Source: Doryteuthis pealeii
Lineage: Eukaryota; Mollusca; Cephalopoda; Myopsida; Loliginidae
DNA length: 64,000 bases
Direction: 5' to 3'
NCBI GenBank assembly: GCA_023376005.1
Contig: CM042157.1
Coordinates: forward strand, 54,799,581-54,863,580
A model generated the notes under the pieces. That model searched no databases, was not told the origin of the DNA, and saw nothing but the letters and a program-made list of their open reading frames with translations. Positions 53,895-64,000 of this stretch are shown here, piece by piece (the stretch's first letter is position 1; every line of letters starts with the position of its first letter). The position numbers were made by a program, and so were the translations under genes.

Positions 53895-54497
53895 TAATTC
53901 CATGTCAAATCATCCAGGCCATATCACCCACCTCTTCAATTTTTCCGAAAATGAGTTCTAGAGCTTCCTTACTACTAAAAATTGGTTTATAAAAGCATTT
54001 TTGCCCAAGGAATCCACAAATGCTATCAAAAAATTCTTAAAATCAACCAATTTTAAGTTATTGATCGTTTCTGATTTTTCATATCTTGATCAATATCCCG
54101 ATGTGGCACTGCATCTATCAAACTATCTTTTTTAGTACAAATAATAATAATGGAAAACATTTTTCATAGATGCAGTGCCACATCGGGATATTGATAGCAT
54201 TTGTAGATTCCTTGGCCAAAAATGATTTTATTAACACATTTTTAGTAGTAAGGAAGCTCTCAAACTTATTTTACAGACAAAAATCGATTACAAAAAAATC
54301 GCCATTTTTCGCCAACCCCACCAAATTTGGAGAGCTAAAAATCGACATAACTCCGCCATTTTTTGAAATTGGAAGATCACATTTTGGTGATTGACTAACG
54401 TTAACATAGTCCGCTCCTGGAAAAAAAATTTCAGAAAAATTGAAGGGGATGGTGACAATTTTATTTTTCTCTGGATGATTTGACATGGAATTACCCA
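53891..54497. mobile_element. ~610-bp foldback element inside (TA)n
   Basis: Outer ends TGAGTAATTCCATGTCAAAT and the complement of ATTTGACATGGAATTACCCA match over about 27 bp. Inner arms 54090-54118 and 54166-54194 are 29 bp perfect. CCAAGGAATCCACAAATGCT (54015) also pairs with 54195-54215, and CTTCCTTACTACTAAAAA (53965) with 54240-54258. The left arm has about 70 bp the right arm lacks. (TA)n flanks both sides. Confidence 0.9.
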
Positions 54498-54532
54498 TAT
54501 ATATATATATATAATATATATATATATATATA
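54498..54532. repeat. (TA)n at right edge of the foldback
   Basis: About 33 bp of TA with one slip. Confidence 0.95.
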
Positions 54533-54534
54533 AC

Positions 54535-55235
54535 CCTATCATAGTGTTATAAATTGATTGGTGATATTAAATTAAATACTTAAGATTAATTATGATTTAA
54601 TAAAAGTTAGTTACAATACTTTCGATATGGTAGTGTAGAAAAAAGCCACACACCTAGCGAAGGTTGCAATTGAAAATCCAGCATAGGCACCCAGGTTTTC
54701 TAGAAGTTTCAGGTGCATTCTAGGAACAGCAAATAACCCCACCTTTCCTGGAAATCACCAGGTAATGCAGCTAGTACTAAATTACTTAAAACTATTGCTT
54801 CAAACAAGCCACGTAACTCGAAAACAACGATGAGAGAGACGAAAATCAAGGTACCAGTATATATAACCGTAACATAATAAAATAGCTTGACTTGTAGACG
54901 AACAATAATTTTGTGAGGTTTGCATTCGCGTTGAACGTCATTTTTTAATTATCCAATTCTCAATACAATGAAGATAGCTATTAAATGATAATTAGAACCA
55001 TTCACTACATCCTAAATAGAAGCATTAATATAATCATAGACCGCTGTTTTAATGGGGACCCAACGGGTTAACGGGTCGTTTAGTTGCTTTTAATTTTCAA
55101 GTACTTCACGAGATTCACAGTGAAAAATATTTCCTTCACTTTAATTTCTATCGTTATTCTTAGTTTAATTTTTACTAGTTTCTCCCTGGTAAATGCCACA
55201 AAATTATAAGTGGCTAAATACTGGCAAGTATAGTC
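54535..55235. other. No feature recognised
   Basis: CCAGGTTTTCTAGAAGTTTC and CCTGGAAATCACCAGG near 54690-54762 hint at an old repeat, without partner here. Confidence 0.35.
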
Positions 55236-55239
55236 CAAT

Positions 55240-55345
55240 CAATCTATTGTATAAGAAATTCGATCTTCTCTTGGTGCCTCATAATTGAGAACTTGTGTCA
55301 CATCCTACCCGTGGTGAACGGGTTAGGTGAATACCTACCCATGAC
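55240..55345 (+). repeat. S4 SINE 3' fragment
   Basis: TTCGATCTTCTCTTGGTGCC, GTGTCACATCCTACCCGTGG and GAACGGGTTAGGTGAATACC in S4 order. Confidence 0.65.
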
Positions 55346-55472
55346 AAGCAAAGACTTCGCCCAGCAATGGTAAGGTGAATAAGTTATATAAAGAAAATGA
55401 AAAGGAGAAGTGAACTCAGAATTTGAAAACAAAAAGATTATTATTCAAACACTTGTATTAAAGTTTCAGGGT

Positions 55473-55705
55473 GGCGTGGCATAGTACCTAATGTGATTGT
55501 CTGTGACATTGTAGTAAGTGAGTTTGATCTCCGGTCACATTACATTCACTTTCGAACTAATAACCCTTGCAAAAGTATGAACTCCCACATCTCAGCAACT
55601 ATGGATTAAATAATACCACCACTCTTCTTCTACACGATAGATTAGACATTAAATAACCCACAAAGATTGATATGCCATTAAACAAAGGAACCAAACAAAA
55701 CCTAA
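55473..55705 (+). repeat. S3 SINE followed by inverted family H head
   Basis: GGCGTGGCATAGTACCTAAT and GAGTTTGATCTCCGG (A and B boxes), ending near 55635; 55645-55705 is the complement of a family H head (ACATTAAATAACCCACAAAG). Confidence 0.65.
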
Positions 55706-56640
55706 AGTTTCATGGATTATTATTAATGGCATTATAGGTGACTTTTAGTTGATTTAATTCTCGCGTTCAAACTTTTGCCTCGGAGACAATTAGCTCTAAT
55801 AACGCGTAAAATTAATACATATTTGTGTGCATTTATGAATATGTGCGCATGCGCATGTCACCGTCTTTGCTACAGGCGATACAGTAAAAATTCTAAGTGT
55901 GAATATCGCCATTTTGGCTTAAGTGTCTGAAAGAAGGCTGCAGGCGTCTATTAGCTTACTTATCCACTCATTCATTTTTTCCTTCGTTGTCTCTTCAGCT
56001 GGAAAGTAAGGGATCGTTTTTTTTTTCATATCTGGCGCAATGGCTAAGAAATACTGTTGATGAATTCATAAAGACTGTAGTTTGCTGATAGAAAAACTTC
56101 ATTCATAAAAATGAGCGGCAACAGCTCACTCATCTCAGTGTTTTCGCTTGGTTATTCTTTTTTCAATCATTTCCAGCGTTCGATATTTACACTCGGCTGA
56201 CAACAGGTTTTCATTTAATGCAATATTTTCATTTCTTTCTTTTGATTTTCCATGGAAAAATATTCGTAAGATCGAGAGAAAATGGAAGAAGAATTGTTAT
56301 TTGCGATTTAACAGTAAGAGGAGGATGCACACAACTTTGTTTTCTTCTAATAAAAAAAACCACTCTTGCACGCACAGACACACGTGCGAAGCTGATGATA
56401 TACATGAATATTCCACAAATACAATAATTCATATAACCCGCCTTAAATACAAACAGGCATTTCTATAAGTGTCATTTTCAGTGATGAGTCGGCTGTAAGT
56501 TGCAGAAGTAAATTTCTCGACAGAACTATGTATTGTGTATGTCAATGTCTTAAATAGATTTTTTTAAATAAATACATTTTTTTAAACAGATTTTTTTTAA
56601 TTTAAAAAATAGATCTAACGTAAATGTTTAAAGCTATTTC
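55706..56640. other. No gene supported
   Basis: Open frames of about 100 residues (56148-56468) have no domain. ATGTGCGCATGCGCATGTCA near 55840 is a short CpG-containing palindromic patch. Confidence 0.4.
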
Positions 56641-56689
56641 TCTTGTACAAAATCACACACACATTACATACACACACGCACGCACACAC

Positions 56690-57262
56690 ATATATATATA
56701 TCCGTCGTTAGAATAAACTGACTGCACCTCTGCAGAGGAGTAAGACTCCCCCAATGAAGCCACCTGTTGGCCGTGGTTGGCGATCCGTGATGCTTAAGGG
56801 TGGAACCCTGATGGCTGAGCAGTCCATGACATGCAACACTTTGGCCCTTACTTAGGCTAGACAGGCGGTCAGAGAAGCCCCCTCCGATCAATCGGCTGGC
56901 CATGTCAAGCCCTAGCATTTATTGTCCCAACACGATTTCCTTTAGGGCAAGCCCCAACCCTTTTTATCATATTGGTGCTAGAAGGCGGTAGCCGAGGGTC
57001 TCAATGTCTTGGGTACGACGTTAAACTCTAACTGATGGTGAGGTTTCAGGTGGTCTGGGGAACGTGGAGCACCCCTTCATCACAATTGCTCCCAGGTTTA
57101 CTCTGACCCGGAGTGGTTGTATTTGTTAAAGTCCTATCTATGGGTTAAATACAAAAATGTGTTTATAAAAAAAAATTGAGTATCCATTAAGAATGAACTT
57201 ATTTCAAAACTGTGTCGACATTAAATGATTCACTGAGGTTGATATGCCGTAAAACAAAACAA
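56690..57262 (-). repeat. Family H, long variant, nearly complete
   Basis: Minus strand: head near 57250 (GGCATATCAACCTC), body (ACCACTCCGGGTCAGAGTAA near 57110), then a second module (GGGCTTGACATGGCCAGCCG near 56910) and the 3' end (GTCTTACTCCTCTGCAGAGG near 56740). Confidence 0.75.
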
Positions 57263-57277
57263 ACCAAACATATATAT

Positions 57278-57732
57278 GTTGACATCCTTCTGTCTGCGAA
57301 AGACGATGGCGTAGTGTACATTTTTAAACTACGTAGCCTGGGTGGGTTGTTTTGGAGGATGTGCTGTTGATCAAGCAGCAGATCCCCCCCTCTGCACATT
57401 GTCGCTGTGGTCCAAAGGAAAGGCAAGAAACCTATGCAGTTAAACAACGGCAATGTCGCAGGAGATGTTGAGTAGCACTGAAATTAAGTGTTACTCCACC
57501 TTAGGGACTCCGGGTCCGAATTTGTTTTCGGGGTTTACTCTCCTGCCTTTGCTCGGGATTATGGGAGCCGTTCAACTGTGATGGTTTTATAACAGACTCT
57601 TCTTGGTCCTAGATGGATTGACGACCAGGGCCAATTTGGGGGTTTATGTGTAGTAAGTACGCCAATCTTACTACTGTCAGTGTGGATGGTCGTTGGATCC
57701 CCTTGAGCCCGTCCGCTCTTTTACAGCTCCTG

Positions 57733-57737
<5 letters not shown>
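57278..57737. repeat. Dispersed repeat P, uninterrupted copy
   Basis: TATGTTGACATCCTTCTGTC, AAACTACGTAGCCTGGGTGG, GTTTTCGGGGTTTACTC and GGTCCTAGATGGATTG; the same blocks in the same order are at 60121-61080. The 84-residue minus-strand frame is not conserved there. Confidence 0.85.

Positions 57738-57785
<48 letters not shown>
57738..57785. repeat. (TA)n microsatellite
   Basis: About 48 bp of TA. Confidence 0.97.
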
Positions 57786-57787
<2 letters not shown>

Positions 57788-57789
57788 TG

Positions 57790-58242
57790 TTTCAGAAATC
57801 TATATATCGTTTCATTGGGAAATAGCCTCCATTGACAACTTTGTGAAATCATTCCTGAAATCCACATACATGCAAATCTTATTTTATTCAACATTAAGCT
57901 GTAGTAATCAAAGCCTCACTTTCTGACGTTAGAAGCACATGGTTGCTTGTTGCCGTGCACAGACATGCAAAATACCAAGTGATTCAGAGCTAATCGAATG
58001 CCGTACATGGGTGCGAGGAAAACTTGCGTGACCGACTGAAGACACTATGTAAGTAGACAGAATTCTTTCCTTGGCTGGTGAAGAATTTCTGCGTCCCGAA
58101 AGTGTATGAAAAGAAATTTTCAGACGATCGGAATTTGTATAATAATCTTGTTTAGTTTCATTTGCCCTGGTTATGTAGTTAGCCAGAGATTTACATCTCA
58201 AATAATAGTGGTCATTTTAAAAATAAATGATATAAAATTTTC

Positions 58243-58245
<3 letters not shown>
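57790..58245. other. No feature recognised
   Basis: A 90-residue minus-strand frame shows no domain. Confidence 0.4.
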
Positions 58246-58247
<2 letters not shown>

Positions 58248-58303
<56 letters not shown>

Positions 58304-58325
58304 CAACGTTTAGTCTAACGTTTTG

Positions 58326-58392
<67 letters not shown>

Positions 58393-58400
58393 CAAAACGT
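58248..58400. repeat. (TA)n palindrome around TTAGACAA motif
   Basis: TA (58248-58299), then TTAGACAACGTTTAGTCTAA and CGTTTTGTCTAA (58299-58330, near-palindromic), then TA (58331-58388), then TTAGACAAAACGT. The TTAGACAA end motif occurs three times. Confidence 0.9.
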
Positions 58401-58805
58401 GACCCTTTGGATCACACATTGAGCTCTGGGTTGATAATTGGGATTGACCTAATTTAAATGGACCTGATTCTTGGAATTTTAGCTACGTGCTGGCTGCTTA
58501 TGAAACTTAACATACAAATATGTTTCACGCTCTCCAATCTCTTTCTTTACACTCATAGAGAAACTACCATATATAACGAGGAGGTAAGATATACATAGAG
58601 AGGGTGAAAGTGACAGGCAGAATGTGAGTAAGAGACGGGTCAGTTTTTTAGTTAATTGCAAATTATGACTAATTAGAACCAAATAAAATGGATTTTTTCA
58701 AACATAACTCAATCCTAAAACTAAGAAATATTCTTGTATGAATTTTGTGTCATTAAACTGAACAGGAAAAAGCCTTTAGCAAACAATCATTGATTCACTC
58801 AGCTT
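58401..58805. other. No feature recognised
   Basis: Unassigned. Confidence 0.4.
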
Positions 58806-58807
<2 letters not shown>

Positions 58808-58845
<38 letters not shown>

Positions 58846-58846
58846 T
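58808..58846. repeat. (AAT)n microsatellite
   Basis: About 13 units, directly before a family H head. Confidence 0.95.
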
Positions 58847-58847
58847 G

Positions 58848-59110
58848 ATTGATTAATTCTACCGGCATGTCAACTTGTGCTGGCTTATTTTGTGTCTACA
58901 GATCAGAAAACCGTTTATATTGTACATTCATATTTACATTTTTGTGTTGTTTCTTAATGATCTTTTTATAATCGTTATATGATATCGAATATTCTTAAGT
59001 AATACAAATAATTACTCCCCATAACTGGAGTCTCACCATCAGATATAGTTTAGTATCATACCCAGGACACCCCTTTTGTGGTTGCTACTGAAGACCTCCA
59101 AATTCTGAGA
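58848..59110 (+). repeat. Family H repeat
   Basis: Head GATTGATTAATTCTACCGGC, TTCATATTTACATTT, a module, then a body end (ACTGGAGTCTCACCATCAGA). Confidence 0.7.
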
Positions 59111-59585
59111 AGAATTTGAACAGCGAGAGAGAGAGAGAGTCGTAAGTAGTACTGATTTTTACCTATCAGCAATAAATGAAATCTTACGATAACCGTTAGA
59201 ATGACAAGCAGACAATATCGAAGCAGACGATGAAAGTCATTACGATAAATAATTTATAGACATATATAAACCCCTCGAGAGATAGCCGTATACAGCTTAA
59301 ATATCTCGTTTATATTTACATATATAAGTGGCATATATTCCTGGGAAGCAAATCCGCTTTACTTACTCAGTAAAAAGGATTCCGTACAAAATGAAGAATA
59401 TCTTTAAGTTTAACTTATTATTTATACCCGTTGTATAATACAGCCATTTTGCGAAGTTCAATAAATTCTGACTTATTATAATAAATATATATTTGAAACT
59501 TGTAAGAATTTGTAATGAAGTGAATTTGGGTACAGATTCTATTTAGAGAGTACGCAAAGCTGATTTAATGAAAGAGAAAATGAAC
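59111..59585. other. No feature recognised
   Basis: Short (GA)n at 59125-59138; otherwise unassigned AT-rich DNA. Confidence 0.4.
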
Positions 59586-59589
59586 CAAT

Positions 59590-59820
59590 ATGGTTTGGTT
59601 TATTTGTTTTAATGACATATCAAACTTCGTGAGTTATTTAATGCCAAAGTCATAATTACAGAAGAAGAGTAGTAGTACTATTTAATCCATAACTAGTGGA
59701 CAAAGGGATTCATAACTTTCTCAAGGGTATTAGTCCGAAAATGACCGTACAGCCTCGACTGGAGTTCAAATTCGCTTACTATAATGGCACAGTTCAGCAC
59801 ATTAGCCCCTACGCCATGGG
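59590..59820 (-). repeat. S3 SINE with family H head beside it
   Basis: 59662-59820 on the minus strand begins CCATGGCGTAGGGGCTAATG and has the B-box-like GAATTTGAACTCCAG. 59590-59650 is a plus-strand family H head. Confidence 0.65.
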
Positions 59821-59879
59821 GAATTCCGCGAACCAGATAATACAGATAATACCTGTTATTATTTTTTGTCTGTAATATA

Positions 59880-60073
59880 TAGATCGACGGAGTGGCCTAT
59901 TGTCAGTATCAGCCGAACAACGAGAGACTATTACTGTTTCAGTAATGCTAGACAAGGGAGATTTTTTGTGTCTATAGTGGAATGCCCCACCCACCGTCAG
60001 AAAGATCCAAGCCATTGTATTCATGCGCTGAATTGGTTCCGAGGTTGATGCTCTACTGACTGAGCTAAACTAG

Positions 60074-60078
<5 letters not shown>
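59880..60078 (-). repeat. S2 SINE
   Basis: Minus strand: AGGGCTAGTTTAGCTCAGTC head, B box damaged, body to GGCCACTCCGTCGATC near 59886. Confidence 0.75.

Positions 60079-60123
<45 letters not shown>
60078..60123. repeat. (TA)n microsatellite
   Basis: About 46 bp of TA. Confidence 0.96.
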
Positions 60124-60127
<4 letters not shown>

Positions 60128-61080
60128 GCATCCTTCCGTCTACTAAAGAGGATAGCGTAGTTTCTACTTTTTATCTGCAGCTGCGTGAGTGGCTGAACAG
60201 TCCGATTCTTGAATGGCAATCTCTGGTGCAGTGACTGCAAGCAAACAGTGATGCCTGCTGGAGTTGCTGTTGTCTCTCCTTCCTTTTGATTCTCCTTTCC
60301 GTGACGACTGCTTTCTCCTCCTTTTCACTCCTTTTCGTTCCTGGTTTGACAAGGAGTCGCCAGGTCGTATGGTCGTCTGCACAAGCTTCCCATGTGCTGG
60401 TGTCATTTTTCTTTTGCAGGCATATTTAAAGTGCAGGTGTGGTCTTCCTGTTGGTCGGGTGCTGTCTGCCAATTCGCCGTACAGTAGGTTTTTGGTGATG
60501 CGGCCTTTGTCCATCCTCCTGGCGTGACCAAGCCAACGTAGGCGTCTCTTGCAGATGGTGGCGGGCATGCTGTTTATGTTTGCTCGTTCCAGCACTTCTG
60601 TGGTTGGCACTTTGTCCTGCCAACGTATGCGTAGGATGCGGCGTAGGTATCTGAGGTGGAAATTGTCCAGTTTACTCTCTCAGCATGGGTATCATTTTTG
60701 TAGTGGGAAAAACTACGTAGCCTGGGCAGGTTTTTATTTAGGGTGAGCTGTCGCCCAAGCAGCAGATCCACCCTCTCCACACAGCCGTTGTGATCCAAAA
60801 GAAAGGCAGGAACCAATGAGGTTTGGCAACAGCGGTGTCACAGGAGTTGTTGGGAAGTACTGAGATTCAACACCGCCCATGTTTTCGGGGTTTACTCCCT
60901 TAGCCTTTCCTTGGGATAAGGTAGAGCCGCAAGGCAACGGTGGTTTTATGTGACTTTTCCTTGTATTGGTCCTGGATTGGTAAGTTCACCAATAATGCTA
61001 CTGCCGGTGTGGTCGGTCTTTAGTAAACGTAGTTCTCGTCGCTCTTGTCTACAGACTGCATGTGGCCGTCAGCAAGTCAG
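60121..61080. repeat. Repeat P split by a LINE tail
   Basis: 60121-60168 and 60701-61080 correspond to successive parts of the intact copy at 57278-57737. The ~530 bp between are LINE sequence. Confidence 0.8.
60169..60700 (-). pseudogene. LINE ORF C-terminal tail
   Basis: Minus strand: LRYLRRILRIRWQDKVPTTE (near 60640), VLERANINS, ICKRRLRWLGHARRMDKGRI (near 60540), LLYGELADSTRPTGRP (near 60480) and FKYACKRKM. This is the conserved C-terminal region found after the reverse transcriptase domain in RTE/CR1-like LINEs, from a different LINE than that at 21-23 kb. The reverse transcriptase domain itself is absent. Confidence 0.88.
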
Positions 61081-61388
61081 AACTTAGTATAAGTCCAGGA
61101 GTTCTATTTTTATATGGCAGTGGGGGGGGGAGTCTGTAATTCCTTTTCTTTTTTTTTCTTTTTTTTTACTAACTGTTTTACATGTGCTTATATTCCCCCA
61201 CTTCCACACTGCCCTGACAAATTATACATCAGTGGTTAGAATTCTAAAAAGCAGCATGGTCTTAGAAAAAAAGGACTCCTGGACTAGAACTGTAAGTTTT
61301 ACTTTTATGCTGGCCGGAGTGAAAATCTCCATTTTAAAAAGTTTATTCAATGCCTTTTCTAACTGTAATTCCTTTTTTTTTACTAACT

Positions 61389-61390
<2 letters not shown>
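61081..61390. other. No gene; poly-T patches
   Basis: Poly-G at 61122-61130 and T-rich runs at 61145-61168 and 61372-61380; the phrase TACTAACTGTTT occurs twice (near 61167 and 61381). Confidence 0.5.

Positions 61391-61391
<1 letters not shown>

Positions 61392-61419
<28 letters not shown>
61392..61419. repeat. (TA)n microsatellite
   Basis: About 28 bp of TA. Confidence 0.94.
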
Positions 61420-61475
61420 ATGCTGTTTGCTAAATTTATTAAGAAAGAGTGCTCAATATCGGTGCTAGAGCATAT

Positions 61476-61535
61476 GAAGATCTAAGGATGTCGTAGTTAG
61501 TATAGCGTAGATACAGTCAACGCTATCCTTAGATC

Positions 61536-61574
<39 letters not shown>
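61476..61574. repeat. 14-bp inverted repeat and (CA)n
   Basis: GAAGATCTAAGGAT (61476-61489) and its exact complement (61525-61538) enclose a smaller TAGCGT/ACGCTA stem. (CA)n follows to 61574. Confidence 0.92.
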
Positions 61575-61576
<2 letters not shown>

Positions 61577-62089
61577 CTGGGCAATGTAGTCGAAGGCAAT
61601 AATAATGCAATCAAATATTCCCCTTTATCTTTCCAATGGACCTGTCTATAAATTCGTCATTAAAATCCAAAAATCTTCAAAAGGAATGACAAGTGAGAAT
61701 TTGGTTCTTTTAGGCATCATTGGTAGAGAACAAAAATGGTTGAAATGGAGATACTGTAATGATTACATTCTTTACTTGCCAGGATTCCATTATTTGACGT
61801 TAGGAGACACGAGAAGTAATTACCTCCCGCTTCTACCAGTAGGCGCTAGGTGGCGGAGTGATCAACCTCAAAAACAGCCTCTTTAACCCTCCAATATTTG
61901 CTGAGTTAACACGCACCAGTTGCATTTATTGTCTACGGGACATAGGAGCCTTGAGTCCCCATGAGCATGGCACACGAGAATATGCTGATACTTTACTCTT
62001 TTATCAGATGCTTCAAAACTATAAAGAACTATCGCTGCTGTAAAAAGTGTGTGTGTGGGGGGGGGCAATGGATTCATTCTTTTCCCAGG
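61575..62089. other. No feature recognised
   Basis: A 93-residue plus frame (61605-61886) has no known domain. Confidence 0.4.
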
Positions 62090-62421
62090 GCATTACAGTG
62101 AAAGTGAATCGCAAAAGCCAATAAACCGATTGAATTTCTCGTCAATTAACAGAAGTATGGTGAGTCGAGCATAGATGATAAAAACATAATGGTGTAGGTA
62201 GTTTGCAACGACGACAGGATTCAACGCGTCCTCAACGACATGGCGGCAAGCTGATATGATATGGACATACAAAAACTGCCTACAGAAATACATCGACCGA
62301 AATGTACAAAAATAGGTATATGTTCAAAATTTAAAATGATGTCAATATTTTTGACAATAAAAAATAAACTTTTCAGTGATTTCTAAATATTTTGGAAACC
62401 TTATCTTTGGGATTACTCGCG
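62090..62421 (+). pseudogene. Mariner 3' end with transposase C-terminus
   Basis: Plus strand: DIQKLPTEIHR-type sequence near 62260-62290 corresponds to MGIQKLSQR at 27.15 kb. The right end ATTACTCGCG followed by TA (62422-62423), with TATTTAGAAATCAC nearby, matches the mariner end at 27012. The left end was not found. Confidence 0.78.
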
Positions 62422-62423
62422 TA

Positions 62424-63036
62424 TGTAGAACTCGGCCAACGCCAAGTCTTTTACGCATCTTTGGGATATGGTGATCCATAATTGGTATATGACCTGCAGT
62501 GGACGGATAGACATTTCTCGTATTTTATATATAGATAATAAAGTGGTGAGATAAAAGTGGAACAAACAAATAATTTGAATCTCTTTACTTCGCTAAAACG
62601 TAATTTTGGCAAGTAGGAGAAAACAATGAACTAATAATATTAAGTAATAAATCGGTTGCCACCTCGACCAACACCGAGACACACCCATCAACACCCACGG
62701 GTATAAATATAGAGATTTTGATACTTTGATAGTTACCGCCTCGAAAAGCATCGGATGAACAGCCCATTGTTTTGGCTTCTCTGTTTTTGTAGAGTAAATA
62801 ACTGGCCATTTCCATGATGATAAAAATAAACGCTAGCAGAGGTTCGGTTAAAATAATGAGACAAGACCTCTGGCCAAGGGAGATAATTGGTGGTTTTGGA
62901 TTCCATGTCTTTCATTTGGCGAAGCATCTATTTTTGATATTTGAATACTCAGGTGAGTGAGCATTTGGAAATGAGAAAAGAAACAGTCTGGGCGTCCACG
63001 ACAGCATTTATTGCAATATACATACACACTTATATA
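62424..63036. other. No feature recognised
   Basis: Short minus-strand frames, no domain. Confidence 0.4.
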
Positions 63037-63038
63037 TA

Positions 63039-63442
63039 CAGTGGTACCTTGACTTACGAGTTCTCCAACTTTCGAGATTTCCGAGTTACGAGTTGTCATT
63101 CGGGCGATTATTTTGCTTTGGGTTGAGATATAAATTTGAGGTGCCAGCGAGCTTCAGATACGCTTGTGTTAATAAGTTCACAATATTTAAGTTTCAAAGA
63201 AACGCCAAAGAAAATACAATAGATAAAAAGATAAACATTGAAACATATTGCAGCACATAATTCATTTCATTCTATTTTATATTTTTATAGAATACAGTAC
63301 TATTTTTCTAGACGTAACAAAAAATTGAGGTGAGGACTAGAACGGATTAATGGAATTTGAGTTTATTTCAATGGGGAAATTAATTTGATTTACGAGGAAA
63401 TTGAATTACGGGCGGAACTAATTAAACTCGTTAGTGAAGATA

Positions 63443-63448
<6 letters not shown>
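63039..63448. mobile_element. Pogo/Tigger-like MITE (~410 bp)
   Basis: Left end CAGTGGTACCTTGACTTACG is a well-known invertebrate end of the pogo/Tigger group. The complement of the right end (TATTGGTATCTTCACTAACG) matches it at 17 of the first 22 positions. TA lies on both sides, the right side being a (TA)n array. No coding capacity. Confidence 0.82.
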
Positions 63449-63504
<56 letters not shown>

Positions 63505-63532
63505 GAGAGAGACAGACAGACAGACAGACAGA
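63448..63532. repeat. (TA)n(TG)n(GACA)n compound microsatellite
   Basis: TA to 63481, TG to 63504, then GACAGACA units. Confidence 0.95.
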
Positions 63533-64000
63533 TAGATGTGTGGATTGCACATATGCTTTTTATATAAATTTGATAAAAATTACATGGCCTATATATGGAA
63601 ATAATGCTAATAACTCAAGGAAAATGTAGAAAAAAAACAGAATGTATTTTCATCAAAGGTCGTTAGAATTTAAGTATCCAAAAAACAAATTTATAATTTG
63701 GTAATATTTCGAGGAATCTATCCCCTTCGTCCGGCAGTAAAAACAAAAATGAATCTGGTGTGCTACCTTCAACAGGGAGTAGTTCCGGGTTCAATTCGTA
63801 TATCCGTTTCTGTCTGTTCTATTGCTAACAGATGTAGCATCTTATTGTGATGTCCAGGCCACCGGAAAAACTTATGTCTCCTTAAGGAAATATTATGATT
63901 CTATGTCTGTATTAAGTCTGTGTTTATATGAGTGTAATTTGGGAATCCACTTTATTTATTTATATGATTGCAACTTTCTTATGTCAGGTGTATTGGATTA
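63533..64000. other. No gene; weak hammerhead relic near 63700
   Basis: Minus strand near 63735-63700 reads CGGACGAAGGGGATAGATTC then CTCGAAATAT, an eroded version of the hammerhead-like phrase in Penelope-related repeats. Otherwise unassigned. Confidence 0.35.

Noticed and set aside
55840..55860. GCGCATGCGCATG as a regulatory palindrome
   Set aside because: Too short and without conserved context to support a call.

Overview
The window looks like repeat-dense, AT-rich nuclear DNA of a cephalopod, most likely an octopus. The reasons are the mix of tRNA-derived SINEs (one head resembles a tRNA-Lys gene, as in the octopus OR-type SINEs known from the literature), reverse transcriptase and transposase relics of a kind common in octopus assemblies, and very long (TA)n, (CT)n, (GA)n and (CA)n arrays roughly every 1-2 kb. 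The species call is inference. I found no host protein-coding gene, no intact tRNA or rRNA gene and no CRISPR array. Nearly all longer open frames are translations of microsatellites or fragments of transposons.

Layout. 0-6 kb: diverged direct duplication (843-1009 and 1398-1580 against 2680-3000), SINEs, and (TTTC)n blocks. 6-14 kb: two back-to-back copies of a dispersed repeat (called family H here), then a recent tandem duplication of about 3.2 kb (7140-10350 and 10475-13624) whose breakpoints lie in (CT)n arrays. Each copy carries a LINE relic, two SINEs and a family H copy split by a ~390-bp element that ends in a near-perfect hairpin. 14-21 kb: SINEs, microsatellites, inverted repeats. 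21.2-22.9 kb: a broken LINE reverse transcriptase on the minus strand, with a hammerhead-ribozyme-like motif just beyond its 3' end. 23-25 kb: a possible LTR fragment and a decayed Tc1-like transposase. 27.0-27.6 kb: a 553-bp mariner derivative with a clear TA target duplication inside a family H copy. 28-37 kb: more hammerhead-like motifs, microsatellites, a CRE/TATA promoter-like site, and two large foldback structures (35.98-36.34 and 36.62-37.09 kb). 38.0-39.0 kb: a transposase whose N-terminal and C-terminal halves lie head to head. 39-40 kb: a SINE cluster and a 5S rRNA-like sequence. 44.2-44.6 kb: an internally deleted mariner. 45.4-48.5 kb: a 1.5-kb polypyrimidine region, an inverted purine-rich counterpart, and a diverged direct duplication. 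48.9-54.5 kb: the best hammerhead-like motif, a 750-bp element with 74-bp inverted ends, and a ~610-bp foldback. 56.7-64 kb: long family H copy, a repeat split by a LINE tail, a mariner 3' end, and a pogo/Tigger-like MITE.

The features do not form a pathway. The main theme is selfish DNA: short elements that fold back on themselves, sit inside or beside (TA)n arrays, and in several cases carry hammerhead-ribozyme-like cores as known from Penelope-like elements and retrozymes. If transcribed, the foldbacks would give long double-stranded RNA, which in a cephalopod would be expected to attract ADAR editing.
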